Below are positions 17,418 through 28,000 of a stretch of 64,000 nt of DNA, in pieces. A program made the translations under genes and the position numbers. Source of the stretch: Amycolatopsis mediterranei (lineage in GTDB: Bacteria > Actinomycetota > Actinomycetes > Mycobacteriales > Pseudonocardiaceae); NCBI RefSeq assembly GCF_026017845.1, contig NZ_CP100416.1:3504948-3568947 (forward strand). Direction: 5' to 3'. Below the pieces are notes generated by a model, which did not search any database, was not told the origin of the DNA, and was given only the letters and a program-made list of their open reading frames with translations. Numbering within the stretch: the first letter of the stretch is position 1; every line of letters begins with the position of its first letter.

Positions 17418-17671
17418 CCGAGGCTCCTCCCCGCGACGACCCGGACCCCGCCGACCGTAGGGTGCCCGGGTCTGGACCACAAGAGCCGATCAGGCGCCGC
17501 GCTCCCGGAGGCGGGCAGCCGGCGATCGTCCACCTGCGACCGCAGCACCCGGCGTCGGCCGGATCGCCGGTCCGGGTGCTCGGACATTCCTGTTCGGCGC
17601 CCGAGTTCGGGGGTGCGCCGATTCGGCGGAGAAACAGTCTTCGGAGCGGCAAAACCTGCGGTAATCGGAAG

Positions 17672-18070
17672 TCAGGCGGCGACTTTCCTGCGCGGAGCAC
17701 GCTTTCGCGGCGACGGCACTGACGATTCCGTGTCGGCGTCGTGCACCCGCTCGTAGGCGGCGACGACTTCGGAGGAGAGGCGCCCCCGCTCGGAGACCTC
17801 GAAGCCGTTCGCGTTCGCCCAGGCCCGGATCCGCTGGTTGCGCTCGCGATCGGAGGCGGTGGTCGACTGGCCGGTGGCCACCCGCACCTTGCGCCCGCCG
17901 ACGCGCCGGCCGGCGCCGATGTAGCGGGCCAGTTCGTGGCGAAGGGCGCTCGCGTTCCGGTCCGAAAGGTCGATTTCGAAGGTGACGCCGTCGAGGCTGA
18001 ACTGGACGGTCTGGGCGGCGGTGCTGCCGTCGATGTCGTCGAGGATCTCGACGGAGACTTTCTGGGCCAC
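17672..18070 (-). CDS. lsr2: Lsr2 nucleoid-associated protein
   Basis: A 132-residue Lsr2 protein. The N-terminal oligomerisation domain starts MAQKVSVEILDDIDGS and the C-terminal DNA-binding domain carries NQRIRAWANANGFEVSERGR, whose RGR inserts in the minor groove of AT-rich DNA. Start GTG 18070 has GGAGGAG 7 bp upstream. Lsr2 is an actinobacterial H-NS analogue that silences AT-rich and horizontally acquired DNA. It stands next to a 2.2 kb gap with a low-GC segment before the NRPS operon, so local silencing of that promoter is possible but unproven. The tail (SSVPSPRKRAPRRKVAA) is more basic than usual. Confidence 0.92.
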   Translation of the reverse strand: MAQKVSVEILDDIDGSTAAQTVQFSLDGVTFEIDLSDRNASALRHELARYIGAGRRVGGRKVRVATGQSTTASDRERNQRIRAWANANGFEVSERGRLSSEVVAAYERVHDADTESSVPSPRKRAPRRKVAA

Positions 18071-18888
18071 TTGGGTGCTCCTCCGGTGGATGTGCGCTCG
18101 AGAACGCGAACAGCACAATGCGCAGCGTTCGCCGCGAAGTGTATCGACAACCGGCGCGAAAGGGAATTCAACTCGCAGGGAAACGGCCCGGGTCCGTTCG
18201 GCGTAATTGCCCGCATCGGGCCAGGAAGCAGGCGGCCGGGGCAAGGCCGGGCCGGTCGGTGGAAATGGGGCCGGTGTCGCCTCAATGGGTGAAGAACGAC
18301 TTCGGTCGGGTTACCGGCGGGTCGGCCGCGACGTGGCGACGGCGAGGAGGTCGCCTGGTAGGGGCGGCGCGCGGTCTATTGTGGACGTCCTTTCCGGACG
18401 GCCGTGGCCGTTCTGCGGTTTCCGGTTCGGTGGTGAACGTGTTCCCGGAATGCTCGCCGCGGGAGGGTCGGTGTGGGTTCGAAAGCCCGGGGCGGGAAAG
18501 CCGGTGGCTGTGGCGGCTCGCCGGGGCCGCGGCTGCTGTACCCCGCTGGCGCCGGAAAGTGCCTGCGCTCGCTCCGGCGCTGATCAAGGGGGCCTTCGTC
18601 GGATGGGTGACATCGGCCGCCCTGGCGCCTCGCTGGAGGTGGCCGCTGCGGGTGCGGCTCGTCCGCCGGGCTGGGGCGCGGCTCGCCGGGTTCGCGACCG
18701 CCCGCGGGACGGAGGGAGGGCGGGTGCGCTCACGGCCCCCGCCCGCCCGCTCGCGGTCGCCGCGGTGCCGGCCGGTGTCGATCAAGGGCGCGCACGCCGG
18801 GGGAGGCAGCGCGGCTCGCCCGCTGGGCTGGGCTCGAGAGCCGGCGGCGGTTGCGCTCGCCGCTGCGGGGTCCCGGGAGGTGAGACCG

Positions 18889-19310
18889 GCTGAGCTGGAT
18901 GGGCGCGGTCGGCAGATTCGGCTCTCAGCGGTCTCCGGCAATACGGGTCCCCGGCGCGCCGGCTGGCGGCGGGGGTGGTTCCGGTTGCTCGGGGTGGTGG
19001 GTCGGCTGAGCTGGGTCGGCTCGGTCGGGCGGGTGCGGTCGGGTGGTTTCCGCAGAGCTGGTCCCGGTCGGGCTTGAGTGGGGGGCTGGCTGAGCCGGGC
19101 CGCATTCGTCGGTGGGTCTGGGCGGTGTTTCCGGCAGGCGGCCCGGCCGCGCTTGGGGTGGGTGGTGGGGGCTGAGCTGGGTCGGGTCCGTCGGCGGGTG
19201 CGGTCTCCGGCCCGGCTGATCCCGGTCGCGCATGAGCCGGTGGGGTGGCTGAGCCGGACCGCATCCGTCGGCGGGTCTGGTCGAGTAGTCTCCGTCAGCG
19301 CGGCCTCCAG
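18889..19310. repeat. Degenerate ~80 bp tandem repeats
   Basis: Units starting with GCTGAG occur at 19005, 19089, 19171 and 19248 (spacing 84, 82, 77 bp), with a possible earlier copy at 18889. Units at 19005 and 19171 share GCTGAGCTGGGTCGG and a later GGGTGCGGTC. Units at 19089 and 19248 share GCTGAGCCGG, then CCGCAT and CGTCGG, so the array looks like two diverged dimers of about 160 bp. No protein is supported across it. Confidence 0.6.
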
Positions 19311-19560
19311 TCGCGCTCGAAGCAGCAAGGCAAGCGAGCCGGACCTGGTCCGCGCGGCCCCGCGCCCATCACCACCGCCGAGGCCGCAGCCGCGATCACC
19401 ACCCCCGTGCCGAGGCACCCCGGCCCCGCCTCGGCACCCGGCCGGCACCGACTGCACCAGCACTCCCCTTGAACGCCGTTCACCCCGACGAAATCGGACA
19501 TCGTTGCATTCCGGCGTCGGCATTGCCCGGTTGCCGGGACGCGGGGAGTATCTGTGTTGA

Positions 19561-19880
19561 TCGACTATTTCACCGATGTCCCCGCCCCTTCCGCGTTACC
19601 CGCCAATCGGGTGATGTGTCGTAAGCTGAAGCACAACTTCGAAAGTTGCTTACTTCGGTTGCCGAGGCGCGGTCGTCACTCGGAGGGCGGTGCGTCTGCG
19701 CTGGTGAGCGCTCTGCCGTAAAGTCAAACCTCCCAATCGAGGTAACATTTTCCGGCAGAAGAGTGAACAATAATCGACGTTGTACTACTCGCTGTCTGGG
19801 CAAACCACCGCGATTTTTGAACCTTTTCGGCAATGCTCCGTTCGGCGGTACGAGTAAGGCGTTCACTGGGTAGCGTGATG
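19561..19880. promoter_or_regulatory. Low-GC segment, candidate promoter and Lsr2-binding region of the NRPS operon
   Basis: This is the least GC-rich part of the window after the fucose control regions; 19740-19800 is close to half A+T. It contains CAACTT-CGA-AAGTTG (19634-19648) and ACCTC-N6-GAGGT (19728-19743). No consensus -10/-35 pair stands out. A long 5' leader (about 400-700 nt) before ATG 20277 is implied if the promoter is here. Confidence 0.4.
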
Positions 19881-20276
19881 CCAATCCGGCTGGTCTTGGG
19901 GGTGCTTGACTGCCGGATGACCGGACCTGTTGCACGAAGAACGCTGGTTGTCGCGCACGTTCGACGGTCGCTGGAGCCTAATCGGCTCCGCGGGGGCGCC
20001 GTCGAAATCGGAACTGTTTCCGGACGTTGCCGCGCGGCTGCACGCTGGAAAGGATCAATGTGTCTCGCCTTCGTTCCTGCGGGTTTGCCCGGTGTGTGGC
20101 ACGCCGGGCCGATTTGTTGAACGAGTGGCAAAAAGCCGGTGGCCGCGAGGGGACGAACGCCCGGATCCGGCCGCCTTTTCTCGCGATTTTCCTGGTCGCG
20201 GGCCCCCTCTGCGTGTCATCTCCCAGCGCCCGGACGGCCCTGCGCTGACCTCACCCGTGCTCGAAAGGTTTCAGCA

Positions 20277-22035
20277 ATGCCGCGATACGACGTCTCGGTT
20301 CCTGCCGCGGACGACGACAGATCCACCCTTGCCGGGCTGGTCCAGGCCCAAGCCGCCCGCACCCCGGCGGAACCGGCGCTGACCGGCGCCGACGGCACGC
20401 TGACCTACGCGACCGTCAACGCCCGCGCGAACCGGCTGGCGCGGCTGCTGATCCGGCACGGCGCCGGCCCGGAAGAGGTCGTCGCGCTCGTGCTGCCGCG
20501 GTCGGCCGACCTCGTCGTCGCGCAGCTGGCCACGGCCAAGGCCGGCGCCGCCTTCCTGCCCGTCGACCCCGACCAGCCCGCCGAGCGGCTCGCCTTCGTG
20601 CTCGCCGACGCGAAACCCGTGCTCGTCGTGGGCAGGGGGAACGCCAAAGCCACCCTCGACCTCGGCGAACCCGGCCTGCTCGACGGCCTGGCCGACACCG
20701 ACCCCACCGACGCCGATCGGACGCGTCCGCTGCACCTCGACCACCCGGCCTACCTCATCTACACGTCCGGGTCGACCGGGGTGCCCAAGGGCGTGCTCGT
20801 CACCCACCGCGGCCTGGCCGGCTTCTTCGCCGCGATGCGGGAGCAGTACGACGTGCGGCCCGGCGACCGGGTCCTGGAGTTCTCCTCGCCGAGCTTCGAC
20901 GCCTCGATCCTCGAGCTCGGCATGGCGCTGCCGGCCGGGGCGGCGCTGGTCGTGCCGCCGCCCGGCCCGCTGCTGGGCGACCGGCTCGCGGACGTCCTGG
21001 CCGAGCACAAGATCACCCACGCCCTCATCCCGCCGGTCGCGCTGGCCACGCTGTCCGCCGAGCACGCGGCCGGGCTGCCGGACTTCCGCACGGTGATCGT
21101 CGGCGGCGACGCCTGCCCGCCCGAACTGGTCCGGACCTGGGCGCCCGGCCGCCGGATGATCAACTCCTACGGTCCCACCGAATTCACCGTCGTGGCCACC
21201 TGGAGCGACCCGCTGGTCCCCGGGGGCACCCCGCCCATCGGCCACCCGCTGCCGGAGGCCACCGCGTACGTGCTCGACGAGGCCCTGCGTCCCGCGGCCA
21301 CCGGTGAGCTCTACCTCGCCGGTCCGGAACTCGCCCGCGGGTACCTGGACCGGCCGGGGCTGACCGCGAGCCGGTTCGTGGCCGACCCCTTCGGCGAGCC
21401 CGGCGCCCGGATGTACCGGACCGGCGACGTCGTCCGCCGGACCGCCGGGGGCGAGCTGGAGTTCGCCGGGCGGACCGACCACCAGGTCAAGATCCGCGGG
21501 TTCCGGATCGAACCGGGCGAAATCGAAGCACTGCTGCGCGAGCAGGAGGGCGTCCGCGAGGCGGTCGTCGTCGCCCGCGAGGACCAGCCCGGCGTCAAGC
21601 GCCTGGTGGCCTACGTCGCCGGGGACGCCGATCCGGCCGACCTGCGCGCCGCCGCGGCCGACCGGCTGCCGCCGTACATGGTCCCGGCCGCTTTCGTCCC
21701 GCTCGCGGCGATGCCGCTGACCCACCACGGCAAGCTCGACCGCGACGCCCTGCCCGAACCCGACTGGGCCGCCCAGGTCCGGGCCGCCCACACCGCGCCC
21801 CGGACACCCGCCGAGCGGGCCCTCGCCGAGATCTGGGCGGACGTGCTGGGCGTGCCGGACATCGGCGTCGACGCGGACTTCTTCGAACTCGGCGGCGACT
21901 CCATCCTCGGCGCGCAGGCGCTCGCCCGGATCCGCGCCCGCTTCGGGGCCGAGCTGTCCCCGCGGGTGGTGTTCGACGCCCGCACCATCGCGAAGCTCGC
22001 CGAGCTGCTGCCGGCTCGATCCAGTGCCCCGGCCG
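20277..22035 (+). other. NRPS module 1 (A-T), loads residue 1 (L)
   Basis: The A domain has YTSGSTG, FDASILE, NSYGPTE, YRTGD and GKLDR motifs. My manual alignment to the PheA pocket gives the code DALLIGSVVK. It resembles published DALxxGxVVK codes for Tyr, so an aromatic residue is possible. No E domain follows, so the residue stays L and the amine is free for later cyclisation. Boundaries are approximate. Confidence 0.8.
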
Positions 22036-25000
22036 GCCGGATCGAGCCCGTCGCTCACGACGCCGTGGTGCCGCTCTCGCCGGTCCAGCGCCGCCTCTGG
22101 GTGCTCGACCAGCAGAACCCCGGCAGCACCGAATACAACGCCGGGGTCGGCCTCACCCTCTCCGGCCCGCTGGACCGCGAAGCCCTGCTCGCCGCGCTGG
22201 ACGGGCTGGCCGCGCGCCACGAGTCGCTGCGGACGACGTTCCCGACCGTCGACGGCGAGGGCGTCCAGGTCGTCGCCGAGGAAGGCACCATCCCGCTGCG
22301 GGAAGCCGACGCCGAGGCGGACCTGGACGCGCAGCTCGCGGCCGAACTGGACCGTCCCTTCGACCTGGCCGCCGGACCGCTCACGCGGGCCACGCTGATC
22401 CGCCGTGGCCCGGACGAGCACCTGCTCCTGCTCTGCCAGCACCACATCATCACCGACGGCTGGTCCGTCGGCCTGCTCGTCGACGAGTTCGCCACGCTCT
22501 ACGCGGGGGAGAAGCCCGCGCCGCTGGACATCGGCTACCGCGACTACTCCCGCTGGCACCACGACCGGCTGACCGGGCCGTTGCGCGAGCGGCAGCTGGC
22601 GTACTGGCGCGAGCAGCTCACCGGCCTCGAGCCCCTGGACCTGCCCACCGACCGGCCCCGTCCGCCCGTCCGCGCCGGCGAGGGCGCGATCCGCCGGTAC
22701 GCGCTGCCGGCGGAGCTGGCCGGCCGGCTCGCCGAACTGGGCCACGACACCGGCGCGACGCTGTTCACGACGCTGACCGCCCTCGTCCAGGTGCTGCTGG
22801 CCCGCTACACCGGGCAGGACGACGTCGCCGTCGGCACCGCGGTGTCCGGCCGCGACCACGACCAGCTCGAACGGCTCGCCGGCTTCTTCGTCAACACCCT
22901 CGTCCTGCGGTCCGCGGTCGATCCGGCCCAGCCGTTCGACGCTTTCCTCGACCGGGTCAAGGAAACGACGCTGGCGGCCTTCGCCGCCGCCGAAGTGCCC
23001 TTCGACCAGGTCGTCGACGACCTGCGGCCGGCCCGTGACCCGAGCCGGACCCCGCTGGTGCAGGTCCTGCTGGTGCTGCAGCAGGACCTCGTCCGGCCCC
23101 GGGAGGCGGGCGCCCTCCGCCTGGGCGAGCACGATCTGCCCCGCCCCCGGGCCCGGTTCGACCTCGTGCTGGAGTTCCAGCCGCAGGGCCGTAGCGTCGC
23201 CATCGAGTACGACACCGCGCTCTTCGACGCCGCGACGATCGACCGCTTCGCCGGGCACCTGCGCGTGCTGGCCGAAGCGGTGGTCGCCGAGCCGCACCGG
23301 CCGGTGGCCGAGCTGCCGATCCTGGGCGACGCCGAGCTGGCCCAGCTGGCCGAGCTGTCGCGCGGACCGGTGCTCGAAGCGCCGGAAGCCACCCTGCCGC
23401 AGCTGTTCGAGGCCCAGGCGGCCCGCACGCCGGACGCGGTCGCGGTCGTCTGCGAGGACCGCTCGCTCACCTACGCCGAGCTCGACGAGCAGGCCACCCG
23501 GCTGGCCCGGATCCTGGCCGAGCGGGGCGCCGGGCCCGAGCGGTTCGTCGCCGTCTCCCTGCCGCGCACCGAACGGATCCTGGTGGCGCTGCTCGGCGTG
23601 CTCAAGTCCGGCGCCGCCTACCTCCCGGTCGATCCGGCCTACCCCGCCGACCGCCAGGAACTGATCCTCGACGACGCCGGCCCGGCCCTGCTGCTCACCC
23701 CGGACGGCCGCGGCCCCGGGTCCGTCCCCGCGCTCGCGTTCGACGACCCGGCTCTGCTCGGCGGCGTCTCCGCCGCGCCGCTCGCCCGCGCCACGAACCC
23801 GGACCACCCCGCCTACGTGATCCACACGTCCGGCTCGACCGGCCGCCCCAAGGGCGTCGTGGTCGCCCACCGCAGCGCCGCGAACCTGATGGCGTGGGCC
23901 GGAACCGACTTCGCGGACGTCTTCCGGCCCGGGTCCACCGTGGTCGCTTCGACGTCGCTCAACTTCGACGTCTCGGTGTTCGAGATCTTCGCGCCGCTGA
24001 TGACCGGCGCCACCGTCGAAATCGTGCGGGACGTGCTGGCCCTCGGCGAAGGCGAGCACACCGGCCGGCCGGTCGGCCTGGTCAGCGGGGTGCCCTCGGC
24101 GTTCGCCCAGCTGCTGGCCCAGGGCGCGGTGTCGCTGCGACCGTCCACTGTGGTCTTGGCCGGTGAGGCGCTGACGCGGCACGCGCTGCTCGACATCCGG
24201 AAAGCGTTGCCCGGCAGCCGGATCGCCAACATCTACGGACCCACCGAGTCCACTGTGTACGCAACCGCGTGGTACCACGACACCGACCGCACCCCGCCGA
24301 TCGGCCGCCCGATCGCCGGCATCCGGTCCTACGTCCTGGATCCCGGCATGCGGCCCGTGCCCGTCGGCGTGCCCGGCGAACTGCACCTCGGCGGCGCCGG
24401 GGTGGCCCGCGGCTACCTCGGCCGGCCGGGCCTGACCGCCGACCGGTTCGTGGCCGACCCCTTCGGCGAGCCGGGCGCCCGGATGTACCGGACCGGCGAC
24501 GTCGTGCGCTGGACCCACAGCTCGCTTTCCGGGGGTCCGGGTGGCGAAGCCCCCGGCCCGGGGCGAAGCCCCGGTTGTCGCAGCGGCGAGCTGGAGTACC
24601 TGGGCCGCGCCGACGACCAGGTCAAGATCCGCGGCTTCCGGATCGAGCCCGGCGAGGTCGAAGCCGCGCTGCGGCAGCACCCGGACGTCACCGAAGCGGT
24701 GGTGGTCGCGCGCACCGACGCCGGCCACCAGCGGCTGGTCGCCTACGTGGTGCCCGAGGCCCCCGCCGGCCTGCGCGAGTTCCTCGGCGCTTCGCTGCCC
24801 GCGCACCTCGTGCCGTCGGCGTTCGTGCCGCTCGACCGGCTGCCGCTCAACCCCAGCGGCAAGCTCGACCGGCGCGCCCTGCCCGCCCCCGACTGGACGG
24901 GCGGCACCACCCGCGTCGCGCCGCGCACCGAGACCGAACGGCTCCTCGCCGCCATCTGGGCCGATGCCCTCGGCCTGCCCGAGGTCGGCGTCGAGGACAA

Positions 25001-28000
25001 CTTCTTCGAGCTCGGCGGCGACTCGATCCTCAGCATCCGGCTGGTGTCCGAGGCGGCCAAGGCCGGCCTGCGGATCACCACCAAGGACGTCTTCCGCCAC
25101 CAGACGATCGCCGTGCTCGCCGCGGCGGCCGGGACGGTCGCACCCGCCGAGGAGCGGCCGCCCGCGACCGGCGAAGTGGTCGTCACGCCGATCCAGCACT
25201 GGTTCCTCGACACCGATCCGGCCGACCCGGACCACTTCGTCCAGCAGCTGGGCGTCCGGCTCGCCGACGACGTCGACGGAGACCGCCTGCGCGCGGCGGT
25301 GAACACCGTCGTCGCCCACCACGACGCCCTCCGGCTGCGGTTCCGCAAGACGACCGAGGGCTGGACGCAGTTCCACGCCGAGCCCGGCGAAGCCGACGTC
25401 TTCGGCGCGGAGATCGACATCGAACGCGGCCCGCTGGTGCGCGCGGACCTGGACGGCACCACGCTGCGCCTGACCGTGCACCACCTGGTGGTGGACGGCG
25501 TCTCCTGGCGGATCCTGCTGGAGGACATCGGCCACGCCTACCACGGGCGCGAGCTGAGCGCCCGGACGACGTCCTTCCAGGACTGGGCGAACCGGCTCGC
25601 CGAGCACGACTTCGCCGGCGACCTCCCGTACTGGCGGGCGGTCGACGGCGCCCAGATCCCGCTGGACACCGACGGCGCCAACACGGTGGCGAGCACCCGC
25701 ACGGTCACCACCCGGCTGGACGCCGAGCTGACCCGGGCGCTGCTGCAGGACGTCCCGGGCGTCTACCGCACCCAGGTCAACGACGTGCTGCTGGCCGCCC
25801 TCGGCGGAGCCCTGCGCCGCTGGAGCGGCGCCGGCCGCGTGCTGGTCGACCTCGAAGGCCACGGCCGGGAGGACCTGTTCGACGACGTCGACCTCTCCCG
25901 CACGGTCGGCTGGTTCACGTCGATGTTCCCCGTAGCGCTCGACGCCCCGGACAGCGACATTCCCAACGCTGACATTGCGACGCTGCTCAAGTCCGTCAAG
26001 GAGCAGCTGCGCGCGATCCCGGCCCGCGGCCTGTCCTACGGCGTGCTGCGCCACCTCGCCGGGACCGCCCCCGCGGTGACGCCCCGGCTCAGCTTCAACT
26101 ACCTCGGCCGCTTCGAGGTCGAAGGCGAGCTGTACCAAGGGATCGAGCGGGAACTCGAACTCTCGCAGCACCCCGCCGACGTCCGCGCGCACGCCGTCGA
26201 CGTCGTCGCCCGGGTCGCCGAGGGCCGCCTGGAGATCACCTGGTTCTACTCGGACCAGCTGCACGAGGAAGCCACCATCCGGACCGTCGCCGACGACCTC
26301 GTCCACGGGCTGGCCGGGATCGCCGCGCACTGCGCCGAGCCGGGTGCGGGCGGCCGCACGCCGTCGGACTTCCCCCTGGCCGGCCTCGACCAGGCCGCGG
26401 TGGACCGGCTCGCCGGCGACGGCCGCGACGTCGAGGACATCTACCCGCTCACCCCGGCCCAGGCCGGCATGCTCTTCCACCGGCTCACCGGCGGCGGCCG
26501 GCACGCCTACCTCCAGCAGGTGACGTTCGTGATGAGCGACGTCCCCGACCCGGCCGCGCTCGGCCGCGCCTGGCAGCGGGTGGTGGACCGGACGCCGGTC
26601 CTGCGCACCCAGGTCGTCTGGGACGGCCTCGACACGCCGGTGCAGGTGGTCCACCGGCAGGTCACCCTGCCCGTCGAGCACCGGGACTGGACGTCCGCAC
26701 CGGAGGACCTGGACACCGTGCTGGCGGCCGACCGGGACGCCGGCCTGGACCTGGGGGAGCTCCCGCTGATGCGGCTGCTGCTCGCGCGCGTCTCGGCGAC
26801 CGAAGTCCGCGTGGTCTGGACGTTCCACCACCTGCTGCTGGACGGCTGGAGCCTCTTCCAGGTGCTCTCCGACGTCGCGGCGGCGCACGCCGGGCGCACG
26901 CTGCCGGCCCGCCCGCCGTTCCGCGACCACGTCCGGTGGCTGTCCGAACAGGACCAGCCGACGGCGGAAACCTACTGGCGCGAAAGGCTTTCCGGGCGGC
27001 CCGAGCAGGCCCGCCTGCGCACCGACCGCCCTCGGTCCCCAGCGCACCCGGTCGAATCGACGGCCTCGCTGCGGATCGAGCTGCCCGCCGGGCCGCTGCG
27101 CACCGCCGCGCAGCGCCTCGGGCTCACCCTCAACACGCTCGTCCAAGGCGCCTGGGCCGTGCTGCTGGCCCGCCACACCGGCCGGCCGGAGGTCTGCTTC
27201 GGCACCACGGTCGCCGGCCGGCCCGCCGAACTGCCCGGGGCCGGGGAGATCACCGGCATGTTCATCACCACGCTGCCGGTCGTCGCCGACGTCGACGAGC
27301 GGGCGGCCGCCGCGGACTGGCTGCGCGGCCTCCAGGACGCCCAGGCCGAAGCCCGGCGGTTCGACCACCTGTCCCTGGCGCGCCTGCAGAGCTGGGGCGG
27401 GGAGTTCGACAGCCTGCTCGTGTTCGAGAACTACCCGGTCACCGCGGAGCTCGGGCTGCGCGACCTGCGGGGCGTGGAGACGACCAACTACCCGCTCAGC
27501 GTCGTCGCCTACCCCGGCGAGGAGCGCTTGGAGTTCCTGTTCGGCTACGACCCCGAGCTCTTCGACGCCGAGACGGTCGCCGGGTTCGCCGGGCACCTCG
27601 AGACCCTGCTGGCCGAGCTCGCGACCCGGCCGCACGAGCCGCTCGCCCGGCTGCGCATGCTCACCGACACCGAGCAGCAAGCCGTCCTGGACCAGGGGAA
27701 CGGCGCCACGCAGGACTGCCCGGACACGACCGTGCCCGCCCTGTTCGCCGAGCAGGTGCGCCGCACTCCCGACGCGGTCGCCGTCACCGGCGACGTAACC
27801 CTGACCTACGCGGAGCTGGACGCCCGGGCGAACCGGCTGGCCCACCGCCTGCTCGCCCTCGGGGCGCGGCGGGACGGCCTGGTCGGGCTGCTGCTCGGCC
27901 GCTCGGCCGACGTCGTCGTCGCCGAACTGGCGGTGCTCAAGGCCGGCGGCGCCTACCTGCCGCTGGACGCCCGCGCACCCCGCAGCCGGCTGACGGCGCT

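Larger units (their letters stand above)
18071..20276. other. 2.2 kb region without a recognisable gene, upstream of the NRPS operon
   Basis: No frame in this stretch has family resemblance, a good ribosome site and coding-type composition together; long open frames at 18.1-19.5 kb are low-complexity Arg/Pro/Gly translations of GC-rich repeats. The left part (about 18.2-19.5 kb) is very G-rich on the + strand and contains degenerate tandem repeats. Two copies of a GATCAAGGG motif stand at about 18,583 and 18,780. From about 19,500 the GC content falls clearly, with small inverted repeats at 19634-19648, 19728-19743 and 19973-19989. The promoter of the NRPS operon should lie in this right part. 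Confidence 0.65.

Noticed and set aside
18118-19560. Long open frames on both strands between lsr2 and the NRPS
   Set aside because: They are composed of Arg/Pro/Gly repeats that follow the G-rich tandem repeats, and no conserved motif was seen.
19930-20276. Possible small gene (frame starting MHEERWLSRTFDG with a PVCGTPGRF segment) just before the NRPS
   Set aside because: It has no ribosome site or family resemblance, and the frame runs into the NRPS coding sequence.
24520-24579. The Gly/Pro insertion as a methyltransferase or other inserted catalytic domain in the A domains
   Set aside because: Only 21-22 residues are added and they are translated from a palindromic repeat. No SAM-binding motif exists.
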